A DNA stretch of 64,000 nt from Cardinium endosymbiont of Dermatophagoides farinae. GTDB lineage: Bacteria > Bacteroidota > Bacteroidia > Cytophagales > Amoebophilaceae. A program made the position numbers and the translations under genes. Every line of letters starts with the position of its first letter. The first letter of the stretch is position 1. Under the pieces are notes generated by a model that was given only the letters and a program-made list of their open reading frames with translations, did no database searches and had not been told where the DNA came from. This document shows positions 35,790 to 45,431 of this stretch, in pieces. The stretch spans positions 62,001 through 126,000 of the forward strand of contig NZ_VMBH01000001.1 of the NCBI RefSeq assembly GCF_007559345.1. The letters run 5' to 3'.

Positions 35790-38700
35790 ATGATATGCTT
35801 TAATATACCACTATATATAGTGGCAGCTTTTTTAGTATTAACTTTAGTGGTAGGTCTCTACTTTAGTAGAAAAAAAACCACCTTTCAAGAATATGCAGTA
35901 GGCAATAAACAGTTTGCTACTGCTACTTTAGTAGCTACCGTATTAGCTACTGCTTTTGGAGGAGGAAGCCTGGTGCGTGAGGTACAGGCTACCCATGAAC
36001 TTGGCGCATGGTGGATTACCCTTTCACTGCTAGAGGTTCTTGGTCTTTGGACTATTAGTAGGTTAGCATTGCGTATGGGTCCATTTATGGGGCACCTATC
36101 TATGGCAGAAACGCTAGGTAGTATCTATGGTAAGTATCCAAGAATTATAGCTGCTGTGGTTGGTATTTGTACTTCAGTCGTTATAATTACTGGACAAATT
36201 ACTGTAATGTCCAAAGCCATTAGCATCTGTATCAGCTTGGTAAACCCTTTTGTAATTCCCACTCTAGCTACCTTGCTCCTTATTTTCTATTCCACCTTTG
36301 GAGGTATCCGCGCCATTACCTTTACAGATGTCTTACAGTTTCTAACCTTCTCCGTTATTATTCCTCTTTTAGCTTGGTTTATGTTTGTAAAAGTAGGTAA
36401 ACCAGTTGCAGAAATTGTTCCTATACTACAAGGTCACACTAAATTTCAATTTAGTAACGTATTCCATTTTAATACGCAACTAGCGTCTATGATTCTACTA
36501 CTTCTATCTTTGGTAGCGTTTTATATAACCCCCCTATATATACAACGCTTGTACATGGCCTCTAGCCCTGTTCAAGCTCAAAAAGTTTTTTCATATGCTA
36601 GTGTTTTTCAATTTGTTATCATATCGTTTATAACACTCATCGGTCTATTTATTTTTGTAGATGCACCAGATTTACCGAAAGAAGCGGTTTGGAGCTATCT
36701 AATAACTCATATTCCGACTTTTTTTAAAGGATTTGTTTCCATTAGTTTGCTCGCTATGGCCATGTCTACAGCTGATTCTTGCTTAAATTCCTGTGCGGTT
36801 ATGGTAAGCCATGATATCTTAGAAAGTATGCAAAGGGAAACAAAAGCCGCTGATACACATCAACTTAAAATAGCAAGATGGACCACGCTAGTGGTTGGGC
36901 TATTATCTATGCTGCTAGCCTTTCGTTGTCAAGATCTGTTGGAATTAATGTATTGGGGTCTTGATTGTGCTGTACCTATAATTGTTGCTCCTTTTATCTT
37001 AGCTATCTTTGGCTTTCGAGGAACTTCCTGCACCGCTTTGATCGGTATGGCTACAGGTGTATTCACTATCTTATCTTGGAACAAATGGATTCAACCTGCA
37101 ACAGAGATGGATGGTTCCTTTCTGGCTGCAGTAGCCAATGGCCTGGCTATGATGGCTGCTCATTATCTACTCAAACAACCAGAAGGTGCAGGCTGGGTTG
37201 GCCCGGATCACCAGTTTAAACAAATACAACAAGAAAATGCCCGTAAGCGTGCAGAACGCAAAGAAACCATCAAAAACAGTTGGGCCAATAGAAAAGCTAC
37301 TTTGACTAAATTGGTACCCAGTGATCGCACTTTGCGTTTAACAGGCCTCTATATCATCACTACTGCTATTCTGCGTTATTGGTTTATTAAGCCAGATCGC
37401 ATCTGCTGTGCTATATATCAAGTCCTTGTGGGTGCACTTTTCACATCTTCTAAAACCTTCTTTAGCAAAGTAACTCCGGCCTGGTTTATCAGCCTAGGTT
37501 GGCTAATAGGGCTAGCCATTTACCTTCCTTTTAACTTGATTTGGGGTTGGTTCCATTCCATAAACCCGATTTTTACCGCATGCTTATCTTTGACGCATTG
37601 TGCTGTAATCCTATGGGTACTGCCCCTCTACCTGGCTATAGGTGTTGTAGCAATCGCATTATTAGGCTCCATTTATCCTATTGCCACAGGATTCCCTTTT
37701 CCAGTATTATCCTCTCTATTTCCGCTATTTATAGCGGCTCTATTGCTATTTGCCATTATCATTTGCCTTAAAGTCAAAATACGTAGCTATACAAGCCAAA
37801 TTCTTTACCTAAAAGATCAAGAAAAGGTTAGAGAAACCCAAAAGCTAAAAGCATCTCTTTACGATTCCGCTATGGTGCCTGCTGCGGTTGGTAAGACCAA
37901 AGGCTATGGCTCTATTTTAGCGCAAGTCATTCGTAAAATTGAAGACTCTATCTCATTCTTAGATGGCAGCACACCTCTTTATAAGCAAGACTTTCAAAGT
38001 ATTATCAATAAATTCTATGATTGGGTGGACTATTTTAATAGAAGAGAAAAGGCAAAAGAACACGCACTACTACAACCTACTAAAATTAGTTTGAATAAGC
38101 TGATGCGTAAGGTAGAATTGGCTTTATCTCAGGAGGTAACCAATCCGCCTAGGTTACTGATGGAAAAGATAAGAGGCCCTAATAAGGAGCCCTGCGATTA
38201 TATCATATGCGATATCAACCAAGTAACCTATTTATTGGCTCAGGCTGTTTTACAGGTTGGTAAGCTAGAAAGCGCTCCAGTTGTCCGCATACAATTGCAT
38301 CCCACTACTTTACAATTTAAACAAGTCGATCCTATTGACAGCAGCAATCATATTTCCATAATTTTTCAAGCCACTGCTCTAGTAATAAGCCAAGCTACTA
38401 CCGAAACCCTTCCTAAGGTTAAAGACCGCTATAGCGATGAAATAGATGCGATAGGACCTCAAAGTAAACAATCAGCCTCCTCATTCATAGATCTGCAACA
38501 GGAAACCATATCCAGTATTGTTGCAGCCCACTATGGCTACTTGGAAGCGCCTGTTCATCAACAACCACCCACTATGCTGCTGGTACTGCCTAATGACATC
38601 ACTGAAATTCTAAGTAAGATAACAGCCAAGCTGCCTATAGATTGCTTAACCTTAGAAACCTCTGTTACGCCTAAGGAACAAGCTGATTCCATGATGGCAC

Positions 38701-39353
38701 TCATGCAGTTCCATGACTATGTCTGCAAATCTTCTTATAATAAAGACCCTATTGACCTAAAAACGATTTCAGGATTGCTTTTATTGTTGCGACAGCATTT
38801 TGGTTTTAAGCGACATGCTTCGGGTCAATTGTTTTATGTTCGCGCGGTAGGCATTGCGGAATTAGTAGTAGAATGGGTTTTTCATTCTCCTAAAGTAATT
38901 TATGCCGCTTTGCTCTATGAGTTGGTGCGCCATACCTGTTTGCCCCTTTCTTATGTCAAGGAACATTATAATTTAGGCGTCTATGCTTTTGTATTGAATG
39001 TGGTCAGTATAGACAAGCGCCAAGCATTAGACCATCCTTCGCTGCTCTATGTACAGAATCGTTTAAAAGAAGCAATTAAAGAAGAACATATACAGCTTTC
39101 TGTTCTTTTCATCAAACTGGCCGAACGGCTCTATGACTTACGTCATGCAGCAGGCTACATCCATCTAACAGAAGTGCACCATATGGCGCAAGAAACACTC
39201 GCCATAGATGTGCAGTTGGCCCATACATACTTAGATCCAGAAATAGGAAATGCATTAGAAAAAGCAGCTAAAGAGGCGCTAGAGGTCTGTAAGCAGACAG
39301 CCAAAGATCAAGACTTGAATAGGCCGCTTGCACAACCTATCTCTAGTGAATGA
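35790..39353 (+). CDS. Na+/solute symporter fused to a kinase-like region and a RelA/SpoT-like HD region
   Basis: 1187 residues. Residues 1-460 form a sodium:solute symporter of the PutP type (YSTFGGIRAITFTDVLQF; LAMAMSTADSCLNSCAVMVS). A charged linker, a second cluster of membrane segments (about 530-670) and a cytosolic helical part follow. Residues about 690-920 resemble a degenerate sensor kinase (CDINQVTYLLAQAVLQVGK like an N box), with no G boxes seen. Residues 960-1130 resemble the HD domain of RelA/SpoT (VIYAALLYELVRHTCLPLSY; VLFIKLAERLYDLRHA), but the HD pair is replaced by YE. The start is the ATG at 35790, matching the broken paralogue's MICF. SSS-kinase fusions such as CbrA are known; the HD addition is unusual. 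MITE copies J and K bracket the gene. Confidence 0.72.
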   Translation: MICFNIPLYIVAAFLVLTLVVGLYFSRKKTTFQEYAVGNKQFATATLVATVLATAFGGGSLVREVQATHELGAWWITLSLLEVLGLWTISRLALRMGPFMGHLSMAETLGSIYGKYPRIIAAVVGICTSVVIITGQITVMSKAISICISLVNPFVIPTLATLLLIFYSTFGGIRAITFTDVLQFLTFSVIIPLLAWFMFVKVGKPVAEIVPILQGHTKFQFSNVFHFNTQLASMILLLLSLVAFYITPLYIQRLYMASSPVQAQKVFSYASVFQFVIISFITLIGLFIFVDAPDLPKEAVWSYLITHIPTFFKGFVSISLLAMAMSTADSCLNSCAVMVSHDILESMQRETKAADTHQLKIARWTTLVVGLLSMLLAFRCQDLLELMYWGLDCAVPIIVAPFILAIFGFRGTSCTALIGMATGVFTILSWNKWIQPATEMDGSFLAAVANGLAMMAAHYLLKQPEGAGWVGPDHQFKQIQQENARKRAERKETIKNSWANRKATLTKLVPSDRTLRLTGLYIITTAILRYWFIKPDRICCAIYQVLVGALFTSSKTFFSKVTPAWFISLGWLIGLAIYLPFNLIWGWFHSINPIFTACLSLTHCAVILWVLPLYLAIGVVAIALLGSIYPIATGFPFPVLSSLFPLFIAALLLFAIIICLKVKIRSYTSQILYLKDQEKVRETQKLKASLYDSAMVPAAVGKTKGYGSILAQVIRKIEDSISFLDGSTPLYKQDFQSIINKFYDWVDYFNRREKAKEHALLQPTKISLNKLMRKVELALSQEVTNPPRLLMEKIRGPNKEPCDYIICDINQVTYLLAQAVLQVGKLESAPVVRIQLHPTTLQFKQVDPIDSSNHISIIFQATALVISQATTETLPKVKDRYSDEIDAIGPQSKQSASSFIDLQQETISSIVAAHYGYLEAPVHQQPPTMLLVLPNDITEILSKITAKLPIDCLTLETSVTPKEQADSMMALMQFHDYVCKSSYNKDPIDLKTISGLLLLLRQHFGFKRHASGQLFYVRAVGIAELVVEWVFHSPKVIYAALLYELVRHTCLPLSYVKEHYNLGVYAFVLNVVSIDKRQALDHPSLLYVQNRLKEAIKEEHIQLSVLFIKLAERLYDLRHAAGYIHLTEVHHMAQETLAIDVQLAHTYLDPEIGNALEKAAKEALEVCKQTAKDQDLNRPLAQPISSE

Positions 39354-39389
39354 AAAAGTTGATCACATAGATCCATGCTATTGTTCCCT

Positions 39390-39516
39390 AGACCTTCTGC
39401 AAAACCTATTGCTAAATGGCAATTTTGTGGTCTATGCTCCTCAAATACATTTAGTATTCTGGCGACTGCACTTCTCCTAAAAACTGCTGATCACAAATAG
39501 GTTTTGCAGAAGGTCT
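39390..39516 (-). repeat. MITE copy K (short form)
   Basis: 127 bp, flanked by CCT on both sides. It starts 36 bp after the symporter-fusion stop codon and is opposite in orientation to copy J on the other side of that gene. Confidence 0.92.
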
Positions 39517-39618
39517 CCTAATATTTTCCCTAAGTTCACACCATAATCTAAAGAGGTAGGCTCCTTTTTAGAGCGGTTTGATTATATTGCAACTAATCAA
39601 CCACTCAAATCAATCATT

Positions 39619-39921
39619 ATGGTTCAAAAAGAACAAGTCATAGAAGCCATTAAACAAGTTTATGACCCAGAGATACCGGTAGATATCTATGAACTAGGGC
39701 TTATTTACGACATTACCATTTTACCGCTTAATAATATTGAAGTCTTAATGACGCTTACGTCTCCTAACTGTCCAGCGGCAGATATTATACCTAGTCAAGT
39801 AGAAGAAAAAATTAAAGCGATAGAGGGGGTACACGAAGTAAAGGTTCACCTTACCTTTGAACCGCCTTATACGACAGACCGAATGTCTGAAGTAGCCAAA
39901 TTAGAATTGGGATTTGCTTAA
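39619..39921 (+). CDS. MIP18/DUF59-family Fe-S assembly protein (SufT-like)
   Basis: 100 residues. The family pattern is clear: VYDPEIPVDIYELGLIYDI near the start and LTSPNCPAADIIPSQVEEKI with the conserved Cys in the middle. Members help mature iron-sulphur proteins. The sufB gene is also in the window (52.1-53.6 kb). It precedes ftsK on the same strand by about 50 bp. Confidence 0.9.
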   Translation: MVQKEQVIEAIKQVYDPEIPVDIYELGLIYDITILPLNNIEVLMTLTSPNCPAADIIPSQVEEKIKAIEGVHEVKVHLTFEPPYTTDRMSEVAKLELGFA

Positions 39922-39973
39922 TTTTGCCCTGCTGGATCTAGCCTATATCTTTTATTTTTCTTTTGTTTATTGA

Positions 39974-42373
39974 ATGGCTCAAAATAATTATAAAATTCAA
40001 CCAGATGCACCGAAAAAAAAGGCTGCATCAAACCGGTCTATAGTAGACCAACGCATCAAAATAACCATTGGGTTTTTTCTACAGGGGATTAGTATTTTTC
40101 TAGCATGCGCCTTCTTTTCTCATCCGATGCATGGCGCTAAAGACCAGCATATTATTGAATCTATCCAAACATTAGGCATCAAAGCATCTAGTCTGGCCAT
40201 TTGTAACTGGTTGGGCCTTACCGGTGCCTTTGTAAGCTATTATTGCATGCATGTATGGTGGGGCATTACTGCGTTTATCTTTTTACCTTTCCTATTTTTA
40301 ATGGGCATAAAAATGGTCACACAAAAGATTTGGCCCAACCTTTCTTTATTGAAAGTGATGATGGCTTCCATTTTTCTTGTCTTATGGTTCAATATTTTAT
40401 TAGGGTATCTATACACACTCTACCCAACTGCTACCCTACTGGCTGACCATCTAGGAGGGGTTGCCTATGAGCTTGGCACCTTGTTTAAAGGATTGTTAGG
40501 CTATGGTACTTTTATCTTTCTTTTTATTACTTTGATTATCTTTTCGGTACTATGCTTTAATATAACCTCTTTACCAAGGCCATTCAAAAAGGCAAGAAAA
40601 GAGGATGGATGGTTGCTAGATCAGGAAGATAATAGGTCAAACGATCCATCAGAGAATGGGTCACTACCTAGTAAAAAAAAAACGAATAATATAGAAAGCC
40701 CAACTACCGACTCAGATGATAGAAGCGACGAAAGTGATCTAGCAAGTAGTGCCAAAAGCAATGTAGATTTTGAAGTAGTGGCGCCACAGCCAGCCGCTAA
40801 AAGCTTGCTGAAACCATCGCCATCTGCTGCACCCACCACACTCCCTTTAAAGCAGCTTACAAGTGAAAACTACGACCCTACCTTAGATCTATCTAACTAT
40901 AAATATCCCTCTTTAGATCTATTAGAGCGGTATGAACAAGCACAGCTATCTGTTACACAAGAAGAACTGGCTATCAATAAAAACAATATTGTACAAACCT
41001 TACAGAACTTTAAAATCAATATAGCTAAAATAAAAGCTACCATTGGCCCAACCGTTACGCTCTATGAAATTGTACCCGAAGCAGGGGTAAAAATCTCCAA
41101 GATAAAAAATCTTGAAGATGATATCGCATTGAACCTAGCTGCGTTGGGCATTCGCATCATTGCCCCGATACCAGGGAAAGGCACCATTGGCATTGAAGTA
41201 CCCAATAAAAATAGAGAAATCGTACCACTTCAGGAGATGCTTGCTTCTGAAAAGTTTTTAAAAGGGAAGATGGATTTACCCATTGTATTGGGTAAAAGTA
41301 TTTCGAACGAATTGTTTATTGCAGATTTGGGCCGCATGCCCCATCTACTGATTGCAGGTGCCACTGGCCAAGGCAAATCTGTAGGGCTGAATGTGTTACT
41401 CACCTCTTTGATTTATAAAAAGCATCCTTCGCAATTAAAATTGGTCTTGGTAGACCCTAAAAAGGTAGAACTTTCTTTATACAATCGACTAGAGCGTCAC
41501 TTTCTAGCCAAATTACCGATCAGCGAGGAGCCGATTATCACAGAAACCAAAAAAGTAATCCATACCCTGAATTCTTTATGCATTGAAATGGACCACCGCT
41601 ACGAGCTATTAAAGGAAGCAGGCACCCGAAATATTAAAGAATACAATGAAAAATTTATAAAAAGGATACTGAACCCTCAAGAAGGCCATCGGTTTTTACC
41701 CTATATCGTATTGGTTATAGATGAGTTTGCAGATATGATGATGACAGCAGGCAAGGAAATAGAAGTACCCATTGCCCGGTTGACCCAATTGGCACGTGCC
41801 ATTGGCATCCATCTGGTCTTGGCTACACAAAGACCCTCTGTAAATGTAATTACCGGTATTATCAAGGCGAACTTTCCCGTGCGGGTCTCCTATAAGGTAA
41901 GTTCACGGATTGATTCTAGAACCATTTTAGATGCCAGTGGTGCAGAACAGTTGGTAGGCAATGGTGATATGTTGCTCTCTATGAATTCCGATATCATCCG
42001 ATTACAAGCCCCCTTTTTAGATACGGCAGAAGTAGAACGTGTCTGTAGTTATATTGGTGGGCAACCAGGCTACCCATCTGCCTATCTATTACCCACTTAT
42101 GATGAGGAAGATAAAGAGGATAGTCTAGACTTACAAGAGACAGATCCTTTATTTGAAGAAGCCGCACGGCTGATTGTATTGCATCAACAAGGAAGCACTT
42201 CCTTGATTCAACGGAAGCTAAAACTAGGCTATAACCGCTCTGGAAGACTAATAGACCAATTAGAAGCAGCAGGCATTGTAGGCCCCTTTGAAGGGAGTAA
42301 GGCTAGAGAGGTTTTGGTAACAGACGAAGCAAGCTTAAATGATATCTTAGCTAGGTTGCCGCAGAAAGCATAA
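39974..42373 (+). CDS. ftsK: DNA translocase FtsK/SpoIIIE
   Basis: 799 residues. Four to five N-terminal hydrophobic segments, a polar linker, then the motor with Walker A GATGQGKSVGLNVLL, LVDPKKVELSLYNRL, Walker B VLVIDEFADMMM and LATQRPSVNVITGIIKANFP. The C-terminal winged-helix gamma domain (LIQRKLKLGYNRSGRLIDQL) is present and would recognise orienting sequences on the chromosome. It pumps DNA at the division septum. Intact and full length. Confidence 0.96.
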   Translation: MAQNNYKIQPDAPKKKAASNRSIVDQRIKITIGFFLQGISIFLACAFFSHPMHGAKDQHIIESIQTLGIKASSLAICNWLGLTGAFVSYYCMHVWWGITAFIFLPFLFLMGIKMVTQKIWPNLSLLKVMMASIFLVLWFNILLGYLYTLYPTATLLADHLGGVAYELGTLFKGLLGYGTFIFLFITLIIFSVLCFNITSLPRPFKKARKEDGWLLDQEDNRSNDPSENGSLPSKKKTNNIESPTTDSDDRSDESDLASSAKSNVDFEVVAPQPAAKSLLKPSPSAAPTTLPLKQLTSENYDPTLDLSNYKYPSLDLLERYEQAQLSVTQEELAINKNNIVQTLQNFKINIAKIKATIGPTVTLYEIVPEAGVKISKIKNLEDDIALNLAALGIRIIAPIPGKGTIGIEVPNKNREIVPLQEMLASEKFLKGKMDLPIVLGKSISNELFIADLGRMPHLLIAGATGQGKSVGLNVLLTSLIYKKHPSQLKLVLVDPKKVELSLYNRLERHFLAKLPISEEPIITETKKVIHTLNSLCIEMDHRYELLKEAGTRNIKEYNEKFIKRILNPQEGHRFLPYIVLVIDEFADMMMTAGKEIEVPIARLTQLARAIGIHLVLATQRPSVNVITGIIKANFPVRVSYKVSSRIDSRTILDASGAEQLVGNGDMLLSMNSDIIRLQAPFLDTAEVERVCSYIGGQPGYPSAYLLPTYDEEDKEDSLDLQETDPLFEEAARLIVLHQQGSTSLIQRKLKLGYNRSGRLIDQLEAAGIVGPFEGSKAREVLVTDEASLNDILARLPQKA

Positions 42374-42386
42374 ACTCATAAGCAAC

Positions 42387-42528
42387 AGATCTTCTGCAAA
42401 ACCTATTTGTGATCAGCAGTTTTTAGGAGAAGCGTAGTCGAGCACCGCAGAATACTAAATGTATTTGAGGAGCATAGACAAGCTTCGACACCAAAATTGC
42501 CATTAGAAATAGATTTTGCAGAAGGTCT
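42387..42528 (+). repeat. MITE copy L (long form)
   Basis: 142 bp, flanked by AAC on both sides, 14 bp after the ftsK stop. The ends are AGATCTTCTGCAAAACC and GATTTTGCAGAAGGTCT, with compensating-type changes. Confidence 0.92.
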
Positions 42529-42664
42529 AACGCCCTATTATTCTGATTGGCGTGGCACCATTTTGTTAGCATTTGATCCATATATTTTTTATAATAGATT
42601 TATAGAACAAGTTCAGTCTTATCATTAAGGTTTAAAACTTTTTTCAATAATTAAATTTATTATT

Positions 42665-44226
42665 ATGGGCGCTATTATATATTAATAAAGGTTGTTTATG
42701 CCATCCTATTGTCCTTATTGCATATAGGTTTTTCCAATTGCAGCATCTCAAAATCGGGCATGGGAAACTGCTTTTCTAATGAATTATAAGCTGGAAATTC
42801 AAATACTGAAACGCAAACATCAGAAGATAAAACGACTGTTAATATGTATTTATGATTCAGCTATAATGCATGGCCCTATACGCGATATTATAAAAGATGG
42901 GCTACGAAACAACAATATTCAGAGTATAGAAAAAGAATCTGATATATATCAAGGCAAGCAAGTGTTACTAAACTCAGATACTAACGCTATCCCTATATTC
43001 CAATACCCTAACCCTAACAAAGAAAACGAAACTGCAATTAATACAGTTAAACTTTTATTCAAGAATCATAAACTAGAAATGAATGATCGAGTTGGAGCAA
43101 AAAACTTTATTACTTGCTTATTAGCGCAAGAACATCAAATTGCCATTATCACGCTTTGTCCATCATTTCTTCATACAACAATAGCACTCCTAGAAGAATT
43201 GGGATTGACTGAAAATCAGATAAAAAATATGATTATAATGCGCCCTAATTCGAGAAACCATCGATACAGTATCGAAGAACTTCAGCGGTTAACTAATACA
43301 AAGAGTAACAATGTTAAAATAGTACATAGTAACTTCAACGGATTCCTAGCAGGAAACGGCTATACAACTTTCAACAAGCTTAACGCTTCGTTAACTTGGG
43401 GTAAGATACTCAAAAAATTAAATAAAGCTAATGCAAAAAAAAATGATTTTACAGCTAGCCATATAGATAGCAAGCGCCAATCGAATCCTAACCAAGCATC
43501 AGGTGACCTAACAACAGGCAAATCTACTTTAAGTAATTTTTCAACTATTGGAGATCATAGAGCCAATACGCTAGAGGATAAAAAACGGTTAGTATGCCTT
43601 AATATTGATACAATTATGCCAAATAAGGAACATAACTTTTTACATAATGGCCTAAAGCATCTAAACCTTCCTTCCTACATGAAAGATGACAGCCTTTGGG
43701 TTACAATCAACGGTAGGACACGCCCATTAGATGTTATATCTACGGCCTATGCAAACTATAATAAAGACTATAGTAAAAAAGAGGTAGAAGATCAAACTAG
43801 ATGGTTACTACAAAAGTTTGATATAAAATCGAACGACTATATCGAATTTAGAAATCTTGTCAATGGCCTATTACAGGCAGGACATAAACTTGCCATTATC
43901 ACTTTTAACGATTACCCTGATTCAATACCAATATTATTACAAAAACTTGGCTTGACAGAAGATCAGATAAACAGGATACTTATAATAATAGGAGGCTATG
44001 CTCAAAGGAGTGATAATTATGCTAAGGGTAACATGGACCATATAGCAAAAGCTAAGGAGTTAACTGAAACTGATACAAGAGGTAATGCCAATGTTATACT
44101 AATAGATATAATAGTCGACATAATATTGAGGTAGTAAAAGAGCGTGGTATTAAAATTTTCCATGTGGACTCTACCTCCGGTCGCCTGCCTACAATAGAAG
44201 ATTTAGGAAAGTTAATGTCTCAATAG
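42665..44226 (+). pseudogene. HAD-like lipoprotein with two domains, decayed (copy 2)
   Basis: The same type as copy 1 at 13.4-14.3 kb. From the ATG at 42665 the reading frame is broken, but LHIGFSNCSISKSG in one frame is the lipoprotein signal, followed by a polar linker. In the frame open from 42779, two HAD-like units follow: LLICIYDSAIM / HQIAIITLCPSFLHT / LGLTENQIKNM, then LVCLNIDTIMPN / GHKLAIITFNDYPDS / LGLTEDQINRILIIIGG. Near 44110 an AT duplication shifts the frame; the true continuation is LIDNSRHNIEVVKERGIKIF, then HVDSTSGRLPTIEDL. So at least three lesions. The conserved second Asp of motif I is not obvious in either domain. Confidence 0.6.
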
Positions 44227-44261
44227 ATATGATTAGCAGCACTATAATCAAAAAAAGCCCC

Positions 44262-44375
44262 TGTAATGTAAAAAGTTGGGATAAGGAGCCGCCCTGCAGC
44301 CCTCCTTGCAAACTGTTTTTTCTTTTTATCTATAAGGTGCCACTTTCTGATCGTATTGCGGGGTAGTAGTGCCAC
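44262..44375. repeat. hairpin repeat family 2, right-half fragment
   Basis: The CTGCAGCCCTCCTTGCAAAC cassette, the inner arm and the tail GGGTAGTAGTGCC remain; the left arm is mostly lost. Confidence 0.6.
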
Positions 44376-44454
44376 AACATTGAACGCACACGTTTAATGA
44401 ACATTTCCAACGGATGGACATGTATTGAATAGATGGACATATCCCAGAAAAAGT

Positions 44455-45378
44455 CTACATAAGCTCGTGAATCTGAGAACGAGATAAACCAGTAAGGAGA
44501 ATAATATCTTCTAACGGATAGCGTTTTTCAAGCATAGACCTAGCGATAGTAATGGCTTTTTCCTTTTCTCCCTCTAGCTTACCTTTTTCCTGCCCTATTT
44601 GGATACCCTCGTCCCTATATTTTTGTGCTATAGTTCTCATAATATCTTCTTTATCTTCCTTAGGAATGTGTTCCCTGATAATCTTTTCTAATTCTGGATA
44701 CTTATCTTCAGTCAACTGACTATCAGTATACCATAAAAAATTCCTTATGTAAATATAACCTTTTTCCTTATCTAGTAGAATACATGATTTAAAGTTTTCT
44801 AGAAACTCACTTCACAATTTAAGTATATCACGGGCATGTACATACTTCATAAAATATTCCATCATGCCGAGATGCGCCTTTTTTTTAATTTCATCATCTG
44901 GCATAGCATACAAATCTACTAATTGATAATCACCGCCCATAAACTCTTTAGCAATACTAGGTTCACTAAACAACTCCCATAAACTCCTTGGGGCACTAAA
45001 AGACTGATTTCCATGATACACAACCATCGGAATGATTAGTGGAAGTTCTGATTTCTTTTTCGTCTTATGTCTTTCAAGTAAAAGAAACATATATTTCCAT
45101 AACTTAAAAGCTATCCAATAATTAGGACTAACTTCGGCTTCAATCAGGACATAAATGAAAGCTTTTTTATTATTTTTCGTTTTGATAGAGCATACTAAAT
45201 CACTAAATTTTTGCTTTAAATTATCCTCTACATACGATTCTTTTTCTATTTTAAGCGTGTTCATATCCAATAAATCTTTGCAAGGTTCTGGTAAATAGTG
45301 GCTTAGAAACTCCTGTGAAGCTATTGGATCAGCAAGGATTTTTTTGGCAAGTCCATCATGGTGTAACCTTTTTGTCAT
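44455..45378 (-). pseudogene. Rpn/PD-(D/E)XK-family protein cut by one in-frame TGA
   Basis: From 45378 it reads LHHDGLAKKILADPIASQEF, then FSDLVCSIKTKNNKKAFIYV, a PD-(D/E)XK-like core. The TGA at 44812-44814 follows RDILKL; the same frame then continues SEFLENFKSCILLDKEKGYI and YIRNFLWYTDSQLTEDKYPE to the end at 44455, which carries the KGKLEGEKEKAITIARSMLE and LLTGLSRSQI tail typical of these proteins. No frameshift is needed, so a single nonsense change explains it. Related to the broken gene at 15.0-16.0 kb. The two halves could still be made as separate polypeptides. Confidence 0.7.
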
Positions 45379-45431
45379 AAATATAACTTACTAAAAAGTA
45401 TGTAATAGTATTGCACTAAATAACAATTCTT

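Noticed and set aside
36965-37219. Second open frame inside the symporter fusion
   Set aside because: An out-of-frame shadow of a strongly conserved gene.
44812-44814. TGA reassigned to Trp
   Set aside because: Only one internal TGA was found, while the core genes in the window read through without internal TGA codons; a point mutation is simpler.
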